Below are positions 18,801 to 24,865 of a stretch of 24,865 nucleotides of DNA, one piece after another. Location of the stretch: IMG/VR virus record IMGVR_UViG_3300010370_000229, positions 1-24,865 of that record; one strand, 5' to 3'. Position numbers and translations under genes: made by a program. Origin of the DNA: a virus. A model generated the notes under the pieces. It was not told the origin of the DNA. It searched no databases and saw only the letters and a program-made list of their open reading frames with translations. Position 1 is the stretch's first letter. Each line of letters begins with the position of its first letter.

Positions 18801-19340
18801 ATTAAGATTTTTAGTTGCTCCTGGTTTTCCTATGGCCTGATTTGCTACCAATGCAGCATTTATAATGGCTGTAAATTGTTCTAACCAGTTATCATTTGTA
18901 CTATCGTTCCAACTGATTACAACATTGCTTAAATTAATTCCGGTACTGTCAAAAAGCGTTTCTGTAGTACTCACACTGTCAAATTTTAAAAACCCCGATG
19001 CCGGTGTGCTGCGCTTAGGGTTGTAACTTACCAGTCTGGCCAGTTTAAGAATGCTGTCACGTCGTTCTGCAGTATCTAAGAAATTTTCTCTAGCATTTAG
19101 ATCTGTACGAAAAGCTAAACTTTGACCTAAAAAAGCAATAAGATCTATTAGAGCTACATATTCAGAACTGTCTGTAAAATCGTTAAAATCTTCAGGATAG
19201 TAAGTACGCAAGTACTCAATCATTGCCTTGCGAATAGTTTCATAGTCAAAGCTCTGAAAGTCAGCTTCTCTGAAAGTTTGATATATTTTAGTCCAATCTT
19301 GTTGAACTAGTAAACTTGTTTGTCTTGTTGTAATAGCCAT
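15858..19340 (-). CDS. 6: Baseplate wedge subunit gp6 (baseplate J-like), enlarged
   Basis: This 1160-residue protein is a T4 gp6-type wedge protein, the dimer that joins wedges into the baseplate ring around the hub. The N-terminus is diagnostic: LVQQDWTKIYQTFREADFQS at 11-30, DSSEYVALIDLIAFLGQSLA (about 58-77), and RLVSYNPKRSTPASGF near 102-117. FGDGSF lies near 339-345, and VTAEDYNILPYTTFSNILKL starts near 428, as in the baseplate J/gp6 family. The C-terminal part (YFSELSAYLHSTLVPYVSSI, then DPDEILVSAA) fits gp6 proteins of aquatic T4-like phages. T4 gp6 has 660 residues, so this one is much longer. Part of the excess is a beta cassette at 543-586 that also occurs in two neighbouring proteins. 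It follows a 47-base gap with a possible late promoter and precedes the giant gene by 12 bases. The family call is firm. Confidence 0.93.
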   Translation of the reverse strand: MAITTRQTSLLVQQDWTKIYQTFREADFQSFDYETIRKAMIEYLRTYYPEDFNDFTDSSEYVALIDLIAFLGQSLAFRTDLNARENFLDTAERRDSILKLARLVSYNPKRSTPASGFLKFDSVSTTETLFDSTGINLSNVVISWNDSTNDNWLEQFTAIINAALVANQAIGKPGATKNLNGIRTDEYSVDIISGITPTYPFTTSIAGVSYPFEVVSATAVNQEYIYESTPSTSATFNVLYRNDNQGNSSNNTGYFFYFKQGLLNSLDFNITESLSNRIVNINFDNINNTDVWLYSLTPSGNLGTLWTQVPAVNGINVIYNNTNERNLYSVASRANDQIDLVFGDGSFTNIPVGNFRIYYRVSNNLTYKITPDEMAGISIVLPYRGRTGRTESLTIRASLQYTVTNAISRESLEEIRTKAPQQYYTQNRMVTAEDYNILPYTTFSNILKLKAVNRTSSGVSRYLDVIDSTGKYSSTNIFSEDGIIYKENYEETEVFQFTSSTEVNAIVRNTLKPLISSIPTKHLYYDTATRNSPLGSTVAATTMVIGRTYKIISVGTSIFTNFGASTNTVGTIFQATSVGTGTGTVALVASWTLTASSSGRSTGIFSSPNYTYLKQGSLVKFIAPVGKYFDAQNQLQPGTPETEYQRTSLWASIINYDDPGVSSIATLSVVVPTGSIVDQIIPVFANDWSESLINQIILQILSYKTFGIRYDIPTMSWNIIESQNIGTGDFSLTNAGSTAGTGSDNSWFISLSFSNGEYTAVSRGIDYYFQSERETRFYFDPDVRVYDSRTATTLVDFVKILRINTQPDSSNAIFYSQTYRIWNKAVGTDGIDDNRKVKITFPDDNLDEVPDNPDLFVDFVAPATNPENKIVYFIQSTNQYNFLEYNPVEQSQVVGTYQTKSDILDNITLYASGTIFYATLGDPLVAAENGPTFYQSSGATLSVVTNYIARVGRQNIQFQYKHNAPNNRRIDPSPNNLIDFYILTKTYSNDYFAYLSDSSNRIPEPTAPTISELKTEFGTIEAFKTISDSIIYNPAVFKPLFGNKAETALRATFKVVKNPNSNISDNEIKSQVVAAISTFFDINNWDFGETFYFSELSAYLHSTLVPYVSSIVIVPSNTDSKFGTLYQINADPDEILVSAATVDNVQVIPALTAAQLNING
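17583..17714 (-). repeat. Shared beta cassette inside gp6 (residues 543-586)
   Basis: The segment begins MVIGRTYKIISVGTSIFTNF and ends TVGTIFQATSVGTGTGTVA. It matches, in the same order, the cassettes in the giant protein (602-666) and the 369-residue protein (147-194): G..Y.I, then GT or GST, an aromatic, VG..F.A, and GTGTGT in two of the three proteins. By my count 31 of 60 bases at 17581-17640 are G or C. Confidence 0.75.
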
Positions 19341-19387
19341 GCTCGATACCTATTTTTTGTATTTATCGAAATAATTAAGTGGTACTT
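19341..19387 (-). promoter_or_regulatory. gp25-gp6 intergenic gap with T4-late-promoter-like box and weak hairpin
   Basis: This is the longest non-coding gap in the window. On the minus strand it contains GATAAATA (19367 to 19360), 7 of 8 bases identical to the T4 late promoter element TATAAATA, about 20 bases before the gp6 ATG. TCGATA (19369 to 19364) and TATCGA (19348 to 19343) form a 6-base inverted repeat around a 15-base loop holding the only AGG upstream of the start. The start site could therefore be partly masked in the RNA. The promoter role is inferred from sequence alone, and AT-rich DNA produces such boxes by chance. Confidence 0.4.
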
Positions 19388-19768
19388 TTAAGCAGCAATT
19401 ACAGTGTTAAGTTCTTTATTGAATTGTAGGACCAAAACGTCGCTTAAATCGTCCGGCAAAAAAGTCATTTCAACTTGAATCTGTAGCCCGTATTCAAATT
19501 GATCAATCAATACATTATCTACTCTGACCCTAGGATCATAATTTGCCACTCGTTGAATATCGTCAACGATCAGAGCTTTGACATCAGCACTTAATGGCTC
19601 AAATAATATATTCCAAATAATGCTGCCAAATTCAGGATTCATTAATTTTTCGCCTTTTCTAATAGCAAAATGATTTAACAAATCCCGTTTAATCAACTCT
19701 AAATCAGTCAGACGGAATTTTTTATATTGATCTATTGTACTGAAACCTCGATATCTTGTTATAGCCAT
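19388..19768 (-). CDS. 25: Baseplate wedge / sheath initiator gp25
   Basis: This 126-residue protein belongs to the gp25/GPW family (T4 gp25 is 132 residues). Members sit in the baseplate wedge core with gp6 and gp53 and act as the platform from which sheath polymerisation starts. The visible family pattern is an N-terminal helical part (LTDLELIKRDLLNHF at 20-34), the GE.LMNPEFGSIIW segment (39-52), LFEP at 55-58, then VDDIQRVANYDPRVRV (68-83) and a beta C-terminus (YGLQIQVEMTFLP). It begins 8 bases after the stop of the 369-residue gene with no clear Shine-Dalgarno, so it may depend on translation of the gene before it. Its neighbour gp6 is its known structural partner. Confidence 0.95.
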   Translation of the reverse strand: MAITRYRGFSTIDQYKKFRLTDLELIKRDLLNHFAIRKGEKLMNPEFGSIIWNILFEPLSADVKALIVDDIQRVANYDPRVRVDNVLIDQFEYGLQIQVEMTFLPDDLSDVLVLQFNKELNTVIAA

Positions 19769-19776
19769 AGTAATAT

Positions 19777-20886
19777 TTATTCTGGTACATCTTTGCCTAG
19801 TGTGCTTATGGCATAACGGCCACTGTTAAAATAAATGTGCCCGGGACGCCCTTGACTATCTAGCGGTTGTCCGGTGTTTCTCCATACATTTGCTTTGGTT
19901 CCTATTGAATAGTTTTCCAGATTAATAGTTTTATCAGGATTAAATGGATTTTGATTCAATTGTGGGTTGCCTAAATCTTGATATTGATACGACAAAGCCA
20001 ACATTCCTGCAATTATTTCCTTGCTATCTCCGTCTCTTATAGCACCTGCTTTTATTAACTCCACATACTGTTCCTGGAAGAAATCGTTCATAATTGCATC
20101 TTGCACTTCGGGTGCTGCTACAAATACCTCATTCGAGTCAACACCATTTTTTCCAGTCCAAGTACCGTTGTCATTTTTGTAGCCATTTCTCCTGAGCAAC
20201 CATTCAGAAGTTTGATATTTGCCTAGTTTTAATGGTGCCAAAGTAAAAGTAACATCACCGCTTATGGAATGGTTGCTACCTAGCATAATTTGGTTGTTTG
20301 TTAAAAAAGCAGTACCAGTTCCGTTTCCGACTGCATTTGCAACAAACACATTGCCTATTACAACGTTGGCCACGTTGCCGGGCAGTCCAAACAAGGTAAA
20401 ATTAGTTGTGCCTATACTGGTAATTGTATAGGTAAATCCTGGTACAAAATTTCCAGAGGTGATGTTTCCGCCCTCAGATTTTTTAATTACCATGGTATTA
20501 CCGCCAAATGATCCCACGCTCGGACTACGTATATTTGCCACCATTCCTAATAAAATGTCTTTATGATCTGCATTGGTTATTGAAATTGTTGCCAAATTTG
20601 CAAAATAAGTGTTAGCATAAGATACCACAGTATTGGCATTGATATTTGCTTTGAATGGTCCCAGTTGCGGAACTCCAAGTGCCACTGAGTTGGCATTAAT
20701 GTTACTTTCAATGTTACTCAACTGAATTTGAATACACTTGGTTTCAAATTTGGTCAACGTTTCGATGTTAGGTCTGAATTTGTCTAAACCTATTCCCCTA
20801 GGAGCAAATACATTGCCCAAGGTATCTCGGCTGGCCGGATTAGTGACTGTAAAATTATTTGAATTAGTTATGCCAAGATCAGACAT
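19777..20886 (-). CDS. Baseplate/spike-associated protein with C-terminal lysozyme-like domain (putative)
   Basis: This 369-residue protein has three parts. Residues 1-130 are Asn/Ala-rich with no family I can name. Residues 147-194 are the beta cassette shared with gp6 and the giant protein. Residues 222-365 contain LGKYQTSEWLLRRNGY, then WTGKNGVDSNEVF (243-255), PEVQDA (259-264) and near the end GRPGHIYFNSGRYAISTLG. The GKYQ...WTGK.G..S...F...P..Q order resembles lysozyme-like domains of phage tail and cyanophage VrlC-type proteins, as I recall them. I see no convincing upstream catalytic Glu (no ESGG-like motif), so it may be inactive, use another residue, or be only a structural relative. 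It lies directly after gp5, with its ATG overlapping the gp5 stop (TAATG). The gp5 protein here lacks T4's lysozyme domain, so this gene could supply that function. Function is tentative. Confidence 0.6.
   Translation of the reverse strand: MSDLGITNSNNFTVTNPASRDTLGNVFAPRGIGLDKFRPNIETLTKFETKCIQIQLSNIESNINANSVALGVPQLGPFKANINANTVVSYANTYFANLATISITNADHKDILLGMVANIRSPSVGSFGGNTMVIKKSEGGNITSGNFVPGFTYTITSIGTTNFTLFGLPGNVANVVIGNVFVANAVGNGTGTAFLTNNQIMLGSNHSISGDVTFTLAPLKLGKYQTSEWLLRRNGYKNDNGTWTGKNGVDSNEVFVAAPEVQDAIMNDFFQEQYVELIKAGAIRDGDSKEIIAGMLALSYQYQDLGNPQLNQNPFNPDKTINLENYSIGTKANVWRNTGQPLDSQGRPGHIYFNSGRYAISTLGKDVPE
20305..20448 (-). repeat. Shared beta cassette in the 369-residue protein (residues 147-194)
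   Basis: The segment begins FVPGFTYTITSIGTTNFTLF and ends with VIGNVFVANAVGNGTGTAF. It is the third occurrence of the cassette found in the giant protein and gp6. By my count 28 of 60 bases at 20341-20400 are G or C. It sits just ahead of the lysozyme-like part, where the catalytic Glu of such domains would be expected. Confidence 0.7.
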
Positions 20887-22367
20887 TATGTTTTTCTCTG
20901 TGATTTTTTAGCTACAACTTTACCATTATTCTGTTTAAGTTTGCCTGTCCGTCTTTCCCATGGTTCATGTGTGGGCGCGAACGGAGATAGACTTTCAAAA
21001 AGTGTACTGGATGTTTTCCACAGTTTTGTATTGTTATCGTATTCCACATTGGCCTGTTGATAAAATTCCAAGGGCAAATTTGTCAACGGCGACGCTGGTG
21101 CACTGGTGTTTAAGAATATTTTTCTACCTTTTAACACTATGTCTGCTGATGTTTTCCATCCGCCGGTAATTGCTTCCATTAACAGTGTGGTTGAACTTTT
21201 AACACCAACGTTGCCGGCATTTAAAGCATAGTTCTTGGTCGCAGTCAATTGATAATGTTGGGTTTCATTTAAAAAATATTTTCCAGACGACATTTTTATA
21301 GTGTTACCGCTGGTGATATTAATGTTGTTATCGGCGTGTAAATTTAAATCTTGTTGAGCTCTAATGCTGACATTGCTATTGCTAAAAACGTTTACACTGC
21401 CGTCGGCGGTTAATTCAACCCAAGCAGTACCACGACTGTTACTGATATAGAGTAAATCTTCGGTGTCGTGCATCAATATCTGATGTCCTGCACTGCTACG
21501 CAACCTAAAAAGTCTATTCTGCCCAAAGATATCACCGTCATCCATGACCAGCGAATGACCACCTTTTCTATTAGGGAATGTTTGTACAGTGGCAATATTA
21601 AGACTTTGATTTTTTAGTAATTCGTCTAAATTTGGAAAGTCTGTGGTATCTGGACTTGTTCTCCCTGGACTACTCAATCCCACAACTTGACTGGGAGTTT
21701 CTCGTTGACTGCTGCTTGTAATTGTTCCACGTATTGGGTCTTTGTCTAAGCCTTGTTCTATAACAATATTGGCTTGAAAAGTGTGGACAACTTTTGATAC
21801 ACTATAAAATTCCGGGTTGTTGTCAACATTGGCACTTTCTGATACCAGTTCCGACGTGGGTAGATACGAATCACTAGAGATTCTACCAGTTCCAAATGAT
21901 GGATCGTCATTGATTGTACCACCAATCACATTGCCAGCAGGCCTAGCCAGGCCAGGTACCATATGGATAGTTTGTGTGTTAGGCACACAGGCAAACCAAT
22001 AGCCTCGACTAGGATCACCCATAACAAAAGTTATTAACACAAAATTGCCTATGTCGGGCGGCACTGCCCAAAAACCATAGGTCTGTTGCGAGAACGCAAA
22101 ACTGTTTGTATCTACAGAACCCGGTAATCCCAACGTGCTACCTAAAAAAGGACTGGCATATCTTACGATATACCATTTACTGGAATCGTCTTCATCGCCG
22201 CCAATATCAGGCACAAACACAGCCAAGCGACCCAGTCTGGCAGGGTCAGCATTGTTCTTGATAATAGCCAAGTATGGACCCGGATCAAGCTTTACACCTT
22301 CGGTGCCCTTGATTCCACCACCGGCCCAGTCTGGTATATTACCTGCACTTGATTTATTTGTTGCCAT
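20886..22367 (-). CDS. 5: Baseplate hub central spike, gp5-like (OB-fold plus beta-helix, no lysozyme domain)
   Basis: This 493-residue protein is the central spike that punctures the outer membrane. Residues about 28-130 are the gp5 N-terminal OB-fold (GPYLAIIKNNADPARLGRLA at 30-49, GFWAVPPDIGNFVLITFVMG at 98-117, RGYWFACVPN at 121-130), followed by IHMVPGLARP. Residues about 145-262 are a low-complexity linker. From about 264 a VgrG/gp5-type spike follows: GGHSLVMDDGD, RLRSSAGHQILMHDTEDLLY (288-307), then short beta-helix repeats (GSVNVFSNSNVSIRAQQDLN, NINITSGNTIKM) to about 420. The C-terminus has PTHEPWERRTGK. T4 gp5 (575 residues) has a lysozyme domain between OB-fold and helix; none is visible here. 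AAGGA lies seven bases before the ATG, and the start overlaps the upstream stop as TAATG. A separate PAAR tip gene is not in the window. Confidence 0.9.
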   Translation of the reverse strand: MATNKSSAGNIPDWAGGGIKGTEGVKLDPGPYLAIIKNNADPARLGRLAVFVPDIGGDEDDSSKWYIVRYASPFLGSTLGLPGSVDTNSFAFSQQTYGFWAVPPDIGNFVLITFVMGDPSRGYWFACVPNTQTIHMVPGLARPAGNVIGGTINDDPSFGTGRISSDSYLPTSELVSESANVDNNPEFYSVSKVVHTFQANIVIEQGLDKDPIRGTITSSSQRETPSQVVGLSSPGRTSPDTTDFPNLDELLKNQSLNIATVQTFPNRKGGHSLVMDDGDIFGQNRLFRLRSSAGHQILMHDTEDLLYISNSRGTAWVELTADGSVNVFSNSNVSIRAQQDLNLHADNNINITSGNTIKMSSGKYFLNETQHYQLTATKNYALNAGNVGVKSSTTLLMEAITGGWKTSADIVLKGRKIFLNTSAPASPLTNLPLEFYQQANVEYDNNTKLWKTSSTLFESLSPFAPTHEPWERRTGKLKQNNGKVVAKKSQRKT

Positions 22368-24718
22368 TAAATTGTCCTTGTACCGTCATTGACTACACCA
22401 GGTAAGCCCGGCGAAGAATTAGTATTGTTTGTTTGATTTTTTACTGCTGAGCTTTGATTTCTTCCGCTGTAATCACTGCTTTCATTATTTACAGGTTGTC
22501 CAGAAGCAGTTGAAACTTTTGGCAATTCATCTGGCATTCTGATTATGTCTAAAGTTTGCGTAAATTGCCCTCTACTGAAGTCACTTTGTACAGTTTGAAC
22601 TTTGTAAACTCCGCTAAAAGATCCGTCTGTTTTTCTTCCATTTTGCAAAGTTTCCTGTTTGTTTTGTATGCCAATACTGTCATTGATATCTACAGCATTT
22701 TTAAAATTTAATTTCACATACACTTGTTCGCTATCAAATATTATTTGTCCGGCAGCAGGTCCGTTTTGTACAATGGGCGATTTGCCTCTGTTGTTAACGA
22801 TTTCAGCATATTCCTCAGATCTAGGATTATAGTAGATATCATCTTGTTTGATAAAATCTGGGTCGCCTATAATTTGTAGTTTGATATTGAGATTGTCACC
22901 TCTAGATTTGGTATAAATGCTGTTTTTTAAATCGCCCACTAATTTTTCTGCAGGATTTGTGGCAGTGTTCATACCAGTGGATTTGGCGTTGTATCCTTGC
23001 ACTTCCGTTGTTTGAGGAACTACGGTAGCTGTGGATTTCACTTCTGTTGATTGAAGAGTTTGACTGAAATTCCCTTCGTCACTAAATCTACTTGTTCCGC
23101 CACGTGCAACCTGATCTCTGTAGGTACTGATTTGTGTATAGTATGCTGTATCAAAATCAATATCGCATCTTAGAATGTCTTGATTTTTTCCTGTATAAAG
23201 ATAATTGTATTCTCTAACCACTTGTTTTTCAACATCAACACCTGTGGTTTTAGGAAAATTAGGATGATAAGCATTTGATGTGGTATAAGGTAATATGGCA
23301 TAATTAACTGTTTTACTGTAGTTGTTTCTAATAATATCCAAGTTTTTTAATTCTACAGTGGGAATGATTTTGTACCATTTTAAATTGTTTACACTTTTTT
23401 TATCTTCTGTTCTTTCATTGCCGCCGGTGTATTCATCTTTGGCTTCAGCATCGTTTTCTAATTTGTTCTTTGTGTTTATCTGACTTTTGATATAATCACT
23501 TTTGCCTAACACCTGATCAATAACTTCAATGACACTTATTCCTTCTTTGATTGGAAAAGCTAATTTGTTTTTATATGACGGATCAGCGGTATTGTTAACA
23601 CCTTTGGTCTGACTTGCCAGTCTAGTATCACTTCCTTGTGCCAATTGATCAACTATATTTGAATCAGCTATTTCTTTAGGCATTGTGAAGGTGATCTTAG
23701 CTGGCGGATACTGAGTAATTTTTGATTTAGTGGCTAGTTCATCCATGTATCTATTATACGCAGCAGTAAAACTTCCGGTGTTGTAAATAATGGCATCTTT
23801 CAATGATTTTCTTTTTTCTGCAATTTCTGCCGCAGTTGGCGCTCGACCAATTTGATTAACTACTACAGGATTAGATTTAATCCATTTATCAATATCAGCC
23901 TCTAATCTTTCTTCATTGGATTTTAACTGTCCAGCAAACATTTGAGATTGATCGTCGTTGTTGGCAAAAAAATCGCCCACGGTTTTTGCTTCCACATTCA
24001 ATGGTACTGGTACTGGTGCAGTGGTTTGATCGAATGCACTATGATTAAACGGAATAGCTCTTAAAGAATAAGTACTGCCGCTAGCTGACGGTTTAATTTT
24101 CATTTCAGTTATCTTAATTGCTATTCGTTTTCTATCAATCAAGTTATCGGTTTTGTTAAATCTAGTAAGCATATCATCAGTGGGGCTGGCTAATAAATCT
24201 ATTTGTAACAGATAAGGTTGAGTTGCATAGTTAGGATTTTTGTCTTCGGAAGTTTCGCAGGCACTTAACAGTCGATCTAACAAACTCAATCCGTAGGGCT
24301 CGGTTATGGTAAAGCTGATATCAACAGCATTAGTGGCTTTGTTTTTTGCATTAAGTCCTACAATAGTTTGAATTGATAACCCATCAATGAAAAAGTCTGT
24401 TCTAAAATCAGGATGCCTCACAGTGTCCAAATCTCCAGTGCCTTGTGCTTTGCTGTATCCGCCGGAACTGCTTATCAAAGCCTGTTTTGGCACAAATTTA
24501 CTAGGATTTGCAGAAAGATTGTTATAGTCTTTAGAAGTCAAAAAGAATAGTGTTATGCGATAGGTATAACTTGTGTAAGCGTGTAACTTGTTGAAAGGTT
24601 TGTTTTCTGGTGGCTTTGGAGCCACAGTGGTTGCATTGCCCGAAGAACCTTCGCCCACTACCGAGCTACTAGGATTTGTCTTTGGCGTATCGCCGCTGAA
24701 ATTAGCTTCTGAAGCCAT
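22367..24718 (-). CDS. Putative baseplate hub protein (gp27-like position), 783 aa
   Basis: This 783-residue protein lies between gp53 and the gp5-like spike. Residues 1-45 are Ser/Pro/Asn-rich and probably disordered. Residues 48-230 look ordered: TSYTYRITLFFLTSKDY (49-65), FRTDFFIDGLSIQTIVGLNA (105-124), TNAVDISFTITEPYGLSLLD (129-148). Residues 250-345 include a charged, probably helical stretch. Later motifs are LKWYKIIPTVELKNLD (446-461), DILRCDIDFDTAYYTQIS (514-531), LNIKLQIIGDPDFIKQDD (610-627) and GVYKVQTVQSDFSRGQFTQT (703-722). The last ones resemble the final strands of tail-hub (gp27/gpD-like) domains, which bind the spike. Residues 735-783 are again Ser/Asn-rich. T4 gp27 has 391 residues, so a direct match is not claimed. 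AGGGG eight bases before the ATG supports the start, 3 bases after the gp53 stop. Hub is the best guess; a wedge or tape-associated role is possible. Confidence 0.65.
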   Translation of the reverse strand: MASEANFSGDTPKTNPSSSVVGEGSSGNATTVAPKPPENKPFNKLHAYTSYTYRITLFFLTSKDYNNLSANPSKFVPKQALISSSGGYSKAQGTGDLDTVRHPDFRTDFFIDGLSIQTIVGLNAKNKATNAVDISFTITEPYGLSLLDRLLSACETSEDKNPNYATQPYLLQIDLLASPTDDMLTRFNKTDNLIDRKRIAIKITEMKIKPSASGSTYSLRAIPFNHSAFDQTTAPVPVPLNVEAKTVGDFFANNDDQSQMFAGQLKSNEERLEADIDKWIKSNPVVVNQIGRAPTAAEIAEKRKSLKDAIIYNTGSFTAAYNRYMDELATKSKITQYPPAKITFTMPKEIADSNIVDQLAQGSDTRLASQTKGVNNTADPSYKNKLAFPIKEGISVIEVIDQVLGKSDYIKSQINTKNKLENDAEAKDEYTGGNERTEDKKSVNNLKWYKIIPTVELKNLDIIRNNYSKTVNYAILPYTTSNAYHPNFPKTTGVDVEKQVVREYNYLYTGKNQDILRCDIDFDTAYYTQISTYRDQVARGGTSRFSDEGNFSQTLQSTEVKSTATVVPQTTEVQGYNAKSTGMNTATNPAEKLVGDLKNSIYTKSRGDNLNIKLQIIGDPDFIKQDDIYYNPRSEEYAEIVNNRGKSPIVQNGPAAGQIIFDSEQVYVKLNFKNAVDINDSIGIQNKQETLQNGRKTDGSFSGVYKVQTVQSDFSRGQFTQTLDIIRMPDELPKVSTASGQPVNNESSDYSGRNQSSAVKNQTNNTNSSPGLPGVVNDGTRTI

Positions 24719-24721
24719 TGC

Positions 24722-24865
24722 TTATACCCCTAGATCTTGTTTAAGTGTTTCTATCTTGGGTATATAAATTCTAGCACCTGCTACAAAGTCGCGCAGCGGA
24801 TCAACCAGTGTGTTGGGATTGCGTTGTGCAAACACCCACCATAATGCACTTGTGCCGTACAAATC
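24722..24865 (-). CDS. 53: Baseplate wedge protein gp53, C-terminal 47 residues (5' end outside window)
   Basis: The window edge cuts this gene, leaving 47 codons and a TAA. It reads DLYGTSALWWVFAQRNPNTL, continues VDPLRDFVAGARIYIPKIET, and ends LKQDLGV. This matches the gp53-type C-terminus: a G(T)xxLWW helix, a short D-P loop, then a strand ending in Ile-Pro, the LysM-like fold reported for T4 gp53. In T4, gp53 contacts gp6 and gp25 at the wedge core, and gp53 and gp5 are also neighbours. Three bases separate its stop from the next ATG, and its last codons contain that gene's Shine-Dalgarno (AGGGG). Confidence 0.8.
   Translation of the reverse strand, partial: DLYGTSALWWVFAQRNPNTLVDPLRDFVAGARIYIPKIETLKQDLGV

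Noticed and set aside
19774-19782. AATAAATA box on the minus strand just before gp25
   Set aside because: It overlaps the stop codon of the upstream gene and is only about 6 bases before the gp25 ATG, so a transcript would begin at or inside the start codon; likely chance in AT-rich DNA.
20886-22367. Lysozyme domain within the gp5-like protein
   Set aside because: The region between OB-fold and beta-helix is only about 120 residues of low-complexity sequence with no lysozyme motif.
24761-24770. TATATAAATT on the plus strand, resembling a late promoter
   Set aside because: It points away from all genes here and lies inside the gp53 coding sequence.
1-24865. tRNA, CRISPR array, insertion sequence or intrinsic terminator
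   Set aside because: No cloverleaf-like sequence, regularly spaced direct repeats, transposase or stem followed by a T-run in a non-coding gap was found; gaps are 47 bases or less.

Overview
This window is a late structural-gene block of a tailed phage with a contractile tail, related to the T4 superfamily. All nine genes lie on the minus strand and are packed almost end to end, with 1-4 base overlaps or gaps of 3-47 bases. Recognisable T4-type baseplate proteins appear in transcription order (high to low coordinates): the end of gp53, a gp27-like hub candidate, a gp5-like central spike, an orphan with a lysozyme-like C-terminus, gp25, gp6, a giant wedge/fibre protein, a small virion protein, a trimeric-fibre-like protein and the start of a glycine-rich adhesin. 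The DNA is AT-rich. Together with the Asn/Ala/Val-rich beta modules and the gp5/gp6 sequence types, it looks most like an uncultured aquatic (probably marine) myovirus. The host cannot be told from the sequence.

Layout: 24722-24865 is the gp53 C-terminus. 20886-24718 holds the hub candidate and spike, joined by a TAATG stop/start overlap. 19777-20886 is a 369-residue protein, joined to the spike by a second TAATG. 19388-19768 is gp25. A 47-base gap (19341-19387), the longest in the window, contains a T4-late-promoter-like GATAAATA and precedes gp6 (15858-19340, 1160 residues). One 13.3 kb ORF (2541-15845, 4434 residues) fills just over half the window, in the place T4 uses for gp7. The 3' end (1-2544) carries a small conserved-looking protein and two fibre/adhesin genes.

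How they work together: gp25, gp53 and gp6 build the wedge and ring and start the sheath. The hub candidate and gp5-like spike make the central puncturing device. The giant protein and downstream fibre genes probably form the periphery that reaches the host surface.

The most unusual feature is the giant protein. Its middle contains seven FG-GAP-type blades, enough for one closed seven-bladed beta-propeller, with extra domains inserted between blades. A second unusual feature is a short beta cassette that recurs in three different baseplate genes. These cassettes and inserts are clearly richer in G+C than their surroundings, which suggests domain shuffling. No tRNA, CRISPR array, insertion sequence or plus-strand gene could be supported, and no non-coding stretch exceeds 47 bases.
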